The position numbers and the translations under genes are program-made. From positions 106,129 through 170,128 of the forward strand of contig NZ_JBFRGP010000009.1 in assembly GCF_052115385.1 (NCBI RefSeq): DNA of 64,000 nt. The letters are read 5' to 3'. Numbering within the stretch: the first letter of the stretch is position 1; each line of letters begins with the position of its first letter. The stretch comes from Dyella_D sp052115385. GTDB lineage: Bacteria; Pseudomonadota; Gammaproteobacteria; Xanthomonadales; Rhodanobacteraceae. This document shows positions 24,901-31,895 of this stretch, in pieces. Below the pieces are notes generated by a model that saw only the letters and a list, made by a program, of their open reading frames with translations, was not told where the DNA came from and made no database searches.

Positions 24901-25043
24901 GCGTCGGAGCAGAGACGCAGCGCCCATTGGCAACCGTGGTGGTCGGCGGCCTGATCACCTCGACCCTGTTGACGCTGGTGTTGCTGCCTACCTTGTATGA
25001 ATGGCTGGAGTTGCGGGCGGAGCGGAGGGAGCGCAACGCGTAG
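21933..25043 (+). CDS. czcA: CzcA-like heavy-metal RND pump with variant TM4 motif
   Basis: Encodes 1036 residues, the inner-membrane proton/metal antiporter of the tripartite system. Typical HME-RND features: N-terminal 'LRYKVLVLILFLIVGAIGYQ', 'PIDAFPDVTPVQVNVYTEA', two large periplasmic loops, and 12 expected membrane helices. TM4 reads 'GLAIGIGMMVDGAVVMVENAFR' (about residues 398-419). The second Asp and the Glu are kept, but the DFG that holds the first Asp in CzcA is replaced by an AIG-type sequence. The cargo may therefore differ from Co/Zn/Cd; HME classes with AIG motifs include Cu/Ag and possible Ni pumps. The TAG stop lies inside palindromic repeat family B. Confidence 0.88.
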   Translation: MLERLVELSLRYKVLVLILFLIVGAIGYQAVRSLPIDAFPDVTPVQVNVYTEASGLAAEDVEQLLTTPVESALAGLPKVQEIRSVSLFGLSYVSVYFEDSMGIYFARQLVNERLQQVGDRLPAGYGKPEMGPNTSGLGQVFWYTVERADDQLKNAPNDMDLRTLQDWNIRLILRTAPGVDDVTSWGGQEKQYQVRIDPMKLIAHNLGFKEVMQALEANNAQVGGNFVDVGREQYLVRGLGLVKDARDLGNIVLKTEDGTPVYVRDVATITEAGAPRTGAVTRDGKEVVMGQALARIGENAKDVVDAVKAKLATVEQALPEGVVVKPVYERTELVNKAVGTAIRALIEGSILVAIVLFLFLGELRSALVVVIALPLAMLIAFICMEQAGLSANLMSLAGLAIGIGMMVDGAVVMVENAFRIMAERKAHGLPVDRTAAVLAAAREVANPIAFAILIIIVVFLPLFSLQGLEGKMFKPMAFNISFAMAGSLVLALTLIPVLAALVLKPKEEKDTRLVAFLKRHYARLLDWSLARRRTVVAIALAALVGSLALFPFLGKEFMPNLKEGSIMWRITSIPSASLDESIAISTQVEALIKQKFPEVDTTLAMIGRAEKGETADVNYMEVYTPLKPKEQWRKGQTLESIEAAMQQELSAALPTAVVSYTQPIQMRIEELISGVRATLALKLYGDDLGELDRMSGRIKDVLASVPGVADLALEANLGKPQIRIRVDRDALARYGLNAQDVLTVVKNGIGGEPVSTLLDGIRRFDISVRLDDASKASLPAIERIPIRSASGALVQLAQVAEVNQAEGYSFIRREQLQRYAVIQMDVRGRDIDGFVRDANAAIAQKVNLPTGYYTEWGGAFENQQRALKRLSLIVPATIFFIFILLYTAFNSVKYAALILANVPFATIGGIVGLAITGQYLSVPSAIGFIAVFGVAMLNGIVLVSFLNEQRDKGLSAREAVVRGTALRLRPVLMTASVAILGLVPMLLSSGVGAETQRPLATVVVGGLITSTLLTLVLLPTLYEWLELRAERRERNA

Positions 25044-25116
25044 GTTGGAGTGAGCGCAGCGAACCCCGACGGACGCCGCGCCGTTGGGGTTCGCCTCCGG
25101 CTCACCCCAACCTACG
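25040..25116. repeat. Palindromic repeat family B, copy 2
   Basis: Starts GTAGGTTGGAGTGAGCGCAG and ends GGCTCACCCCAACCTAC, so the two ends form a long imperfect hairpin. It lies between convergent czcA and the lipoprotein gene. Its third to fifth bases of the left arm supply the czcA stop codon TAG. Confidence 0.85.
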
Positions 25117-25183
25117 CAGGGTGGAAGACGCGTGCAGTCGATCCCCGGCCCGTAGCGGTGTTGCGCCGACGGGTGGCGTCCGC

Positions 25184-25537
25184 TCAAGGGGACGTCTTGC
25201 AATCGGGGCGCGCCGGCTCCCCTTGCGCGCTCACGCAAGGACGGAATCCTGCCGGCAAACCGACGATCTCGCGGCTCGCGCCCTGCGCCAGGGCAAAGCG
25301 CTCCGGCGGCTTGTCGCAACTTGCCGCCGGAGCGACGCAGGCCGGATCGAACAGCGCGAAATGGCATTGCCCGCTGGCGCTAGCCAGGCATTCGAATTTC
25401 GCCACGCCGGCGCGCAACTCGATCTTGCCGTGCACGATGTCGCGTCCGTCGGCTTCGCTATGGATGTCGGTGACGTTGCCGCCGGTACAGCCGACCACGG
25501 CGAGCAGGTAGTAAAGCAGGGCCAGTACGTTGCGCAT
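25184..25537 (-). CDS. Small putative lipoprotein
   Basis: Encodes 117 residues. The N-terminus 'MRNVLALLYYLLAVVGCTGG' carries a lipobox (VVGC), so Cys17 would be lipidated. The mature part has several cysteines ('FECLASASGQCHF', 'DPACVAPAASCDK', 'FRPCVSAQGE', 'PDCKTSP') and is otherwise not recognised. GGAGAG lies six bases before the ATG. It starts 29 bases after the response-regulator gene on the same strand, so it is probably the last gene of the two-component operon and could be a sensor accessory or a regulated product. Confidence 0.65.
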   Translation of the reverse strand: MRNVLALLYYLLAVVGCTGGNVTDIHSEADGRDIVHGKIELRAGVAKFECLASASGQCHFALFDPACVAPAASCDKPPERFALAQGASREIVGLPAGFRPCVSAQGEPARPDCKTSP

Positions 25538-25566
25538 GGTTCGCTCTCCGGCGGCGGCGCGCCGCG

Positions 25567-26334
25567 TCACATGTTGCGGAAAAGAAGCATGAAGGGCTGG
25601 CTGACCAGCAAGGTCTCGGGACGCTGGCGCAGGCGCAGCGTGCCCTTGCCGCTGTCGTCGCGGATCACCGCCGCCACGGCTTTGAGGTTGACGATGGTGG
25701 AACGGTGGATCTGCTTGAACACGGCCGGGTCGAGCAGGCCAAGCAGTTCGCGGATCGGTTTGCGCAGCAGCGCTTCGCCTTCGGCGGTGACCACGGTGGT
25801 GTATTTGTGGTCGGCGCGGAAATAAGCGACGTCGTCGATCATGATCAGCCGTGTCTCGCGGCCGGCGCTGGCGGTGATCCAGGTCAGCGGCTGCCGCGCC
25901 TCGGCGAAGCGGCCGGCATCGAGCTGGCGCACCAGCGCCGCCAGCGCCTCGCCCGCCAGGCCTTCGCCCGCGCTGCGCAGCTTGATCCGCTGCACGGTGG
26001 CGGCGAGGCGTTCGGGCGCGATGGGTTTCAACAGGTAATCCACCGCGCCGCGTTCGAACGCATCGACGGCGTACTGGTCGTAGGCGGTGACGAACACCAC
26101 CTGGGTGGCGGGGCTGGCTTCCGCGGCGGCGCCAGCCACTTCCAGGCCGGTGAGGCCGGGCATGCGGATATCCAGGAAGGCGACCTCCGGACGATGCTCG
26201 GCGATCGCTTCCAGCGCGGCGGCGCCGTCTTCGCATTCGGCGACGATCTCCAGCTCCGGCCACGCCTGCTCCAGCTGTTCGCACAAGGCCTGGCGCAACA
26301 GCGGTTCGTCTTCGGCAATGACGGCTTTAGCCAT
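25567..26334 (-). CDS. LytR/AlgR-type response regulator (LytTR domain)
   Basis: Encodes 255 residues. A receiver domain comes first: acidic pair in 'VIAEDEPLLRQAL', phospho-acceptor Asp in 'AFLDIRMPGLTG', 'VFVTAYDQYAVDAF' and Lys in 'YLLKPI'. A LytTR DNA-binding domain follows at about residues 150-250 ('LIMIDDVAYFRADHKYTTV', 'FKQIHRSTIVNLKAV', 'RLRQRPETLLVSQPF'). It is the cytoplasmic partner of the histidine kinase upstream; the two genes overlap by 8 bases. Target genes are unknown; the adjacent lipoprotein gene is a candidate. Confidence 0.9.
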   Translation of the reverse strand: MAKAVIAEDEPLLRQALCEQLEQAWPELEIVAECEDGAAALEAIAEHRPEVAFLDIRMPGLTGLEVAGAAAEASPATQVVFVTAYDQYAVDAFERGAVDYLLKPIAPERLAATVQRIKLRSAGEGLAGEALAALVRQLDAGRFAEARQPLTWITASAGRETRLIMIDDVAYFRADHKYTTVVTAEGEALLRKPIRELLGLLDPAVFKQIHRSTIVNLKAVAAVIRDDSGKGTLRLRQRPETLLVSQPFMLLFRNM

Positions 26335-27571
26335 GACCCACCGCCTTGCTCGGTACGGTCAGCGTCGCTGCGACGCCGGTGGGAAAGTTGGCGAGGATGG
26401 CCAGCGTAGCGGTATTGCCATAGACCAGCCCCAGCCGCTCGCGCACGTTCTTCAAGCCGATGCCGGTGCCGCTGCCCGCTTCCGAGAAACCCTGGCCGTC
26501 GTCCGCCACGGTAATCGCGACCGTGTCTTCCTTGGCGCGGCCGAGCAGCCAGATGGTGCCGCCGCCGGGCTTGGGTTCCAGGCCATGCTTGACCGCGTTC
26601 TCCACCAGGGTCTGCAGCATCATCGGCGGCAGCGGCGTGGCCAGCAGTTCCGGCGCCACGTCGATCTCCAGCTTCAGGCGATCGCCCATGCGGATGCGCA
26701 GGATCTCCAGATAGGCGCGCGAACGTTCCAGCTCGTCGGCCAGGGTGGACAGCGCATCGCCGGTGCGCGGCAGCGAGTGGCGCAGGTAGGCGATCAGGTG
26801 GCCGAGCATGTCGTCGGCGCGGGCCGGATCGGTGCGCGTGAGGTATTGCGCGCTGGCCAGCGTGTTGTAGAGGAAGTGCGGTTCCACCTGCGCATGCAGC
26901 AGGTTCAGGCGCGCCACGGTGAGTTCCTTCTCGGTGGCGGTCTGTCGCGCCGCGGCCTGCTCGCCGCGGCGGCGCTCGGCCACGCGGCGGGTGATCGCAC
27001 GGGTGATCGCCTCGGCGTTCTCCAGGTTGGTGCCGTCGTCGACGCGGAACCAGTCGCTCCACGCGCCGCTGCACGGCTCGCAGATCAGCGTGACGCTGCT
27101 GCTGCCGTCGCCCGGCGCCACCGTGGCGAGGATCTGGTTGTCGCGATGATTGAACCAGCCGAACAGCGAATAGCGGCGCGGCAGCTTGTTGCCGTAGGGA
27201 TCGAGGCGGCGCACCTTGGCGCGCAGCTGCAGGCTGTCCGGCGCACTCTCGACGTTCTCGCTGCGCGGCAGTTCGCGCACCGCGGCGTCGAGCAGGCGGA
27301 ACGCCTCGCCGGCTTCGAACGGAATCTCCACCTGGCGCCGCTGGCGGCTGCTCAGGCTGCCGCCGTCCACGTGGCCGGTGATCAGCCGCACGCGGCGAAC
27401 GTGCGAGAACGCGCCGGTGATCACCATGCCCAGCAAGGCCATGCAGATCAGCACGAAGGGCCAGGCCGGGCCGTTGTAATGCTCGTTCAATACGTTCCAC
27501 ACGATCACGCCGAGCATGAAGGCGAGGAACCAGGCCAGCGTGAGGCGGATGACGAAGAAGAAACTGGTCAT
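26327..27571 (-). CDS. LytS-type sensor histidine kinase
   Basis: Encodes 414 residues. Two membrane helices at the N-terminus ('FVIRLTLAWFLAFMLGVIVW', 'AWPFVLICMALLGMVITGAF') have only a short loop between them. A cytoplasmic region of about 130 residues that I do not recognise follows. Next comes the His_kinase domain with the phospho-His in 'AQVEPHFLYNTLASAQYL' (about residue 240) and an HATPase with 'LVENAVKHGL', 'DDGQGFSEAG' and 'GTGIGLKNVRERLGL'. With almost no periplasmic domain, it probably senses a membrane or internal signal. It overlaps the response regulator gene by 8 bases. Confidence 0.9.
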   Translation of the reverse strand: MTSFFFVIRLTLAWFLAFMLGVIVWNVLNEHYNGPAWPFVLICMALLGMVITGAFSHVRRVRLITGHVDGGSLSSRQRRQVEIPFEAGEAFRLLDAAVRELPRSENVESAPDSLQLRAKVRRLDPYGNKLPRRYSLFGWFNHRDNQILATVAPGDGSSSVTLICEPCSGAWSDWFRVDDGTNLENAEAITRAITRRVAERRRGEQAAARQTATEKELTVARLNLLHAQVEPHFLYNTLASAQYLTRTDPARADDMLGHLIAYLRHSLPRTGDALSTLADELERSRAYLEILRIRMGDRLKLEIDVAPELLATPLPPMMLQTLVENAVKHGLEPKPGGGTIWLLGRAKEDTVAITVADDGQGFSEAGSGTGIGLKNVRERLGLVYGNTATLAILANFPTGVAATLTVPSKAVGHG

Positions 27572-27930
27572 GGAAGGCTTTCCCCGGCAGCGATGACGGG
27601 GCGGAGCATAGCCGGGGTGTCGAGGGTTGGGACTTCGGCTGCGACGGAAGTGCCGCTGGCGCCGACGAAACTGTGGGATCGACGGATAAAAAAGCTCGTC
27701 ATTCCGGCGCAGGCCGGAATCCAGCAGCGACAGCCTGTATATGGGAGAGGCGTCCAAGAGCTCGCCTTTGGGCCTTGCAGCGAAAGCCAGGCGGTATCGC
27801 TACTGGATTCCGGCCTGCGCTGGAATGACGATTGGCGGGGCGAATCCCGCTCGCGGATCAGCGAACGGCACAGGACAGCGCACGGCGTTTGCGGCAAAGA
27901 TCGCCGGTTCCCTGCCATGAGTGCCCACGG
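27572..27930. promoter_or_regulatory. Divergent intergenic region containing a REPIN
   Basis: 359 bases between the kinase gene (leftward) and the GH63 gene (rightward), so two promoters are expected. The centre is occupied by the inverted-repeat element at 27697-27830. No other feature was recognised. Confidence 0.4.
27697..27830. repeat. REPIN-like inverted pair, family C
   Basis: Two 28-base arms in opposite orientation, CGTCATTCCGGCGCAGGCCGG... at 27697-27724 and ...CCGGCCTGCGCTGGAATGACG at 27803-27830, are separated by 78 bases. Each arm is itself palindromic in its centre. The CGTCATTCC...GGAATCCAG motif is a widespread dispersed repeat of proteobacteria. No coding capacity; probably a non-autonomous REP doublet. 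Confidence 0.8.
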
Positions 27931-29883
27931 ATGCGCCGACCGCTGTTCACCCTGCTGCTGGCTGCGGCGTTCGCCCCTGGCGTGCATGCCGCAACGCCGC
28001 AGCAGGCCCGCTACCTGGATCTGCTGGACCTGCACGGCACGCCGATCTCGGCTACCGATCGGCGCTTCAACCTGTTCTTCGACGCAGGCGCCTGGCACAG
28101 CTACAGCCTGCCCGCGCGCGACGAAGGCACCGGCTTCAGCGGCCCCTTCGTGCACAGCCTCGACGGCGGACGCTGGGCCGGCCGCCGCTTCGCCGCGTGG
28201 ACGCTGGCCAGCGTGGCCGGCAAGCCGCTGCTGCTGGCGCCGCAGGAAAGCCACGCCGGCCCCGGTTTCCTGGAGCGCACGCATGCCGGCGCCGGCCTGT
28301 CGGTGCGCGAGACCTTGTTCTTCGCCGATGCCTGGCATGCGGTGGCGCGCATCGAACTGAGTTCGATGCAAACCCGCGAACTGCGCCTGAGCGTGGAAGG
28401 CGAGACCATGGGCGGCGCGCCGCGCGCGGATGACGGCGGCATCGTGCAGACGCTGGGGCGCCGCTCCTTTCTCGCCACGCGGCTGTTCGCCGGACGCGCG
28501 GTGGTGGCGAAGGCGGAGGGGCCGCACTATCGCCTCGAGCCGGCCGGCAGCGTGCTCGTGGAGGCTGGAAAGCCGATCACGCTGTATGTCGAGCAGACGC
28601 TGGTCGTCGACAACGCGCGCGAGCAACCATCGCTGGTCGACCACGCCGATGCATGGCGGCGCAACCGCGCGCGCTGGGATGGCTATCTCGCCTTCGCCGA
28701 CACGGCGCATCTGTCGGGCCTGGACGATGACGACGCACGCCGCATCACCGCCAAGGCCATCGTCACCCTGCTGGCCAACTGGCGCGCCGCGCGCGGCGAT
28801 CTCGGCCACGACGGCGTGATCCCTTCGTATTCCAACCCCGACTTCAACGGCTTCTGGGCCTGGGATTCGTGGAAACACGCCGCCGCGCTGGCGCGCTTCG
28901 CGCCGGAACTGGCGCGCGAGCAGATCCGCGCGATGTTCGAGCGGCAGCGCGCCGACGGCATGCTGCCTGACTGCGTCTATCTGGATGCGAAGGACAACAA
29001 CTGGCGCAACACCAAGCCGCCGCTTGCCACCTGGGCCGTGCTCGCCGTGTATGACGCCACCGGCGACCGCGCCTTCCTCGCCGAGATGTACGACAAGCTG
29101 GCGCGCTATCACCGCTGGTGGTGGGCCTCGCGCGATCACGACCGCGACGGCCTGGCGGAATTCGGTTCCACCGATGGCACGCGCATCGCGGCCGCATGGG
29201 AAAGCGGGATGGACAATGCGGTGCGCTTCGATGGCGCGAAGATGCTTTCGAATGGACCGGGCGCGTGGTCGCTGGATCAGGCTTCGGTCGATCTCAATGC
29301 GTATCTCTATCGCGAGGCGGTGGATCTGGCGCGCATCGCCGAAGTGCTGGGCAAGCCGGATGACCATGCGGCGTGGCTGAAAGAAGCCGAACGCGTTCAA
29401 GCGGCGGTGCGTGCGCGCATGTTCGACCGCAAGCGCGGCTATTTCTTCGATATGCGCTTGAGTGACCATTCGCTGGTGCGCGTGTATGGCGCCGAAGGCT
29501 GGACGCCGCTATGGGCTGGCCTGGCTGACGCGGCGCAGGCGCGCGCGGTGAGCCAGGTGATGCTCGATCCGAACAAATTCGCCACGCGCATGCCGTTCCC
29601 CACGCTTGCCGCCGACGATGCGCATTTCTCGCCGATCAAGGGTTATTGGCGCGGGCCGGTGTGGCTGGACCAGGCGTATTTCGGCGTGGAGGGGTTGCGG
29701 CGTCATGGCTATGCAAAGCAGGCCGATGAGATGGCGCGGCGGTTGGTGCTCAATGCGCAGGGGCTGACGGCGCAGGCGCCGTTCTATGAGAACTACGATC
29801 CGCTGACCGGCAACGGCTATCAGTCCCCGAACTTCAGCTGGTCGGCGGCGGCTTATGTGCTGATGCTTACGCCATCACCGTAG
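27931..29883 (+). CDS. Secreted GH63-family glucosidase-like enzyme
   Basis: Encodes 650 residues. A signal peptide ('PLFTLLLAAAFAPGVHA') is followed by a beta-sandwich domain and an (alpha/alpha)6 barrel of the GH63/YgjK type. Signature stretches are 'FNGFWAWDSWKHAAALARF', 'AWESGMDNAVRFDG', 'FSPIKGYWRGPVWLDQAYF' and 'PNFSWSAAAYVLML'. GH63 members cleave alpha-glucosides, including the glucose caps of N-glycan precursors, and YgjK acts on related alpha-glucosides. It is 3.5 kb from the mannosidase cluster and may belong to the same glycan system. The ATG at 27931 is chosen because the signal peptide starts there. Its TAG stop comes from repeat family B. Confidence 0.82.
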   Translation: MRRPLFTLLLAAAFAPGVHAATPQQARYLDLLDLHGTPISATDRRFNLFFDAGAWHSYSLPARDEGTGFSGPFVHSLDGGRWAGRRFAAWTLASVAGKPLLLAPQESHAGPGFLERTHAGAGLSVRETLFFADAWHAVARIELSSMQTRELRLSVEGETMGGAPRADDGGIVQTLGRRSFLATRLFAGRAVVAKAEGPHYRLEPAGSVLVEAGKPITLYVEQTLVVDNAREQPSLVDHADAWRRNRARWDGYLAFADTAHLSGLDDDDARRITAKAIVTLLANWRAARGDLGHDGVIPSYSNPDFNGFWAWDSWKHAAALARFAPELAREQIRAMFERQRADGMLPDCVYLDAKDNNWRNTKPPLATWAVLAVYDATGDRAFLAEMYDKLARYHRWWWASRDHDRDGLAEFGSTDGTRIAAAWESGMDNAVRFDGAKMLSNGPGAWSLDQASVDLNAYLYREAVDLARIAEVLGKPDDHAAWLKEAERVQAAVRARMFDRKRGYFFDMRLSDHSLVRVYGAEGWTPLWAGLADAAQARAVSQVMLDPNKFATRMPFPTLAADDAHFSPIKGYWRGPVWLDQAYFGVEGLRRHGYAKQADEMARRLVLNAQGLTAQAPFYENYDPLTGNGYQSPNFSWSAAAYVLMLTPSP

Positions 29884-29953
29884 GTTGGAGTGAGCGCAGC
29901 GAACTCCAACGTGGCGCCATGTTGGGGTTCGCCTGCGGCTCACCCCAACCTAC
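29880..29953. repeat. Palindromic repeat family B, copy 3
   Basis: GTAGGTTGGAGTGAGCGCAG ... GGCTCACCCCAACCTAC between the convergent GH63 and Lrp genes. The element overlaps both coding ends: its left TAG stops the GH63 gene, and its right end (CTAC on the plus strand, read as TAG on the minus strand) stops the Lrp gene. Confidence 0.88.
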
Positions 29954-30423
29954 ACCGGCAGCGCTGTCGTCCTTTTCACCGTGCGCAAGGCCAGGGTCGA
30001 CTGCACCCTCACCACGCCGGGCAACTGCGTGAGGATGTCGGTGTGGATGCGCTCGAAGTCGGCGGAGTCGGCATACACCACGCGCACCATGTAATCCGCC
30101 GCGCCGGCGAGCAGGCAGCACTCCGTCACCTCGGGGTGGCGCTGGATCGCGGCCTCGAACGCATCCAGCGCCGCGCGCCCCTGCTGGTCCAGCGTCACCA
30201 GTACGAAGGCGGTGCCGGCCAGGCCGGCCGCCTTCTCGTCCAGCAGCATCACGTAGCGCGCAATCAACCCGCGCTCCTCCAGCAGCTTGACCCGGCGCAG
30301 GCAGGCCGAGGGGGAGAGATTGATGCGCGTGGCCAGTTCCAGATTGGTCAGCCGGCCGTCTTCCTGCAGCAGCTTGAGAATGGCGCGGTCGCGGTCGTCG
30401 AGGCTTGGATCGAGGCTTGGCAT
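29950..30423 (-). CDS. Lrp/AsnC-family transcriptional regulator
   Basis: Encodes 157 residues. The AsnC winged helix-turn-helix shows as 'LDDRDRAILKLLQEDGRLTN', 'LATRINLSPSACLRRVKLLEERGLI'. The RAM ligand domain follows with 'AFEAAIQRHPEVTECCLLAGAADYM' and 'LTQLPGVVRVQSTLALRTVK'. It is divergent from alanine dehydrogenase, the usual arrangement in which an Lrp-type protein activates ald in response to alanine or leucine. The ATG at 30423 fits the family N-terminus; in-frame ATGs further upstream (30456, 30519) would overlap the control region. The stop codon lies in repeat family B. Confidence 0.9.
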   Translation of the reverse strand: MPSLDPSLDDRDRAILKLLQEDGRLTNLELATRINLSPSACLRRVKLLEERGLIARYVMLLDEKAAGLAGTAFVLVTLDQQGRAALDAFEAAIQRHPEVTECCLLAGAADYMVRVVYADSADFERIHTDILTQLPGVVRVQSTLALRTVKRTTALPV

Positions 30424-30488
30424 AAAAACCCGCACATTTGGCGATATGTAGAACAAGGTTCGACATCCTAGCGCGAACCCCGCCCAAA

Positions 30489-30506
30489 TGAGCGAGAAAT
30501 TGCTCA
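30489..30506. promoter_or_regulatory. Candidate Lrp operator
   Basis: The palindrome TGAGC-GAGAAATT-GCTCA, with an AT-rich centre, lies 66 bases after the Lrp start and 82 bases before the ald start. Lrp boxes are typically short inverted repeats around an AT-rich core. It is the only such palindrome in the gap. Confidence 0.5.
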
Positions 30507-30587
30507 GTGCACCGAGCATACTGCTGTGCCTCCGGCGCCTGCGCCGGAACCAGCCGAAAACCTCACTTTCCAGAGAGATTCCCAGCC

Positions 30588-31706
30588 ATGCGCATCGGTG
30601 TACCGAAAGAGATCAAGAACCACGAATACCGCGTCGGCCTCGTCCCGTCGTCGGTGCAGGAACTGGTACACCATGGGCACGAAGTGCTGATCCAGGCGGG
30701 CGCCGGCCTTGGCGCCGGGCTGACCGATGCGGACTACATCGCCGCCGGCGCCAGGATGGTCGAGGGCGCGGACGCGATCTTCGCCGAGGCCGACATGATC
30801 GTGAAGGTGAAGGAGCCGCTCGCGGTGGAGCGCAAGAAGCTGCGCAAGGGCCAGATCCTGTTCACCTACCTGCACCTGGCGCCCGACGCCGAGCAGACCC
30901 ACGACCTGATCGCTTCCGGCGCGGTCTGCATCGCGTATGAAACCGTCACCGCCGCCAACGGCGCGCTGCCGCTGCTGACCCCGATGTCCGAGGTCGCCGG
31001 CCGGCTCGCCCCGCAGGTGGGCGCGCATTCGCTGGAGAAGGCCCAGGGCGGCCGCGGTGTGCTGCTCGGCGGCGTGCCGGGCGTGCCGGCGGCGGAAGTG
31101 GTGATCCTGGGCGGCGGCGTGTCCGGCACCCATGCGGCCACCATCGCCGTGGGCATGGGCGCCAAGGTCACCGTGGTGGACCGCTCGGCCGACGCGCTCA
31201 AGCGCCTGGCCACGCAGTTCGGCACCTCGATCTCCACCGTGTTCTCGACCCGCTCGGCGATCGAGGAACTGGTGCGCCGCGCCGACCTGCTGATCGGCAC
31301 CGTGCTGGTGCCGGGCGCTGCCGCGCCGAAGCTGGTGACGCATGACATGGTGCGCACCATGAAGCCGGGCTCGGTGATCGTCGACGTGGCGATCGACCAG
31401 GGCGGCTGCGTGGAGACCTCCAAGGCCACCACCCATTCCGACCCGACCTACGTGGTGGACGGCGTGGTGCATTACTGCGTGGCCAACATGCCGGGCGCCG
31501 TGGCGCGCACTTCGACCTTCGCGCTCAACAGCGTCACCCTGCCCTTCACCCTGGCCCTGGCCAACAAGGGTTGGCAGAAGGCGCTGGCCGACGACGCGCA
31601 CCTGCGCAACGGCCTGAACGTGATCGACGGCAAGGTGGTGTGCGAGCCGGTGGCCCAGGCGCACGGCCTGCCGTACGTGAAGGCGGAGACCGCGCTGGGC
31701 CTGTAA
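30588..31706 (+). CDS. ald: Alanine dehydrogenase
   Basis: Encodes 372 residues, the usual length. It catalyses NAD-dependent oxidative deamination of L-alanine to pyruvate and ammonia in the cytoplasm. Start motif 'MRIGVPKEIKNHEYRVGL', substrate Lys in 'MIVKVKEPL', His in 'TYLHLAPD', 'PLLTPMSEVAGR', and the Rossmann motif 'VVILGGGVSGTHAA' (about residue 174). 'VDVAIDQGGCVETS' and 'YCVANMPGAVARTST' are also diagnostic. The ATG at 30588 matches the family start; a longer frame from 30507 would add 27 unrelated residues. Divergent Lrp gene upstream, strong terminator downstream. Confidence 0.96.
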   Translation: MRIGVPKEIKNHEYRVGLVPSSVQELVHHGHEVLIQAGAGLGAGLTDADYIAAGARMVEGADAIFAEADMIVKVKEPLAVERKKLRKGQILFTYLHLAPDAEQTHDLIASGAVCIAYETVTAANGALPLLTPMSEVAGRLAPQVGAHSLEKAQGGRGVLLGGVPGVPAAEVVILGGGVSGTHAATIAVGMGAKVTVVDRSADALKRLATQFGTSISTVFSTRSAIEELVRRADLLIGTVLVPGAAAPKLVTHDMVRTMKPGSVIVDVAIDQGGCVETSKATTHSDPTYVVDGVVHYCVANMPGAVARTSTFALNSVTLPFTLALANKGWQKALADDAHLRNGLNVIDGKVVCEPVAQAHGLPYVKAETALGL

Positions 31707-31731
31707 GCCCGAGCGTTCGCTGCGATACCCG

Positions 31732-31762
31732 AAGACGGCGCCGCGAGGCGCCGTCTTTGTTT
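31732..31762 (+). terminator. Rho-independent terminator of ald
   Basis: A perfect 11 bp stem AAGACGGCGCC/GGCGCCGTCTT with a GCGA loop, followed by TGTTTG. It begins 25 bases after the ald stop codon. Confidence 0.88.
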
Positions 31763-31895
31763 GCGTTACGCGGCGTTACATGAACGCCCGGCGCGAAAGC
31801 ATGAAATCGCCCTGAACTCCTCCCGCGCGCCGGTCAGCGCAACCGCGTCCGCGCCGTTTTCAGCACCGCAACGACGCTGCTGACGAGGAGTCGCC

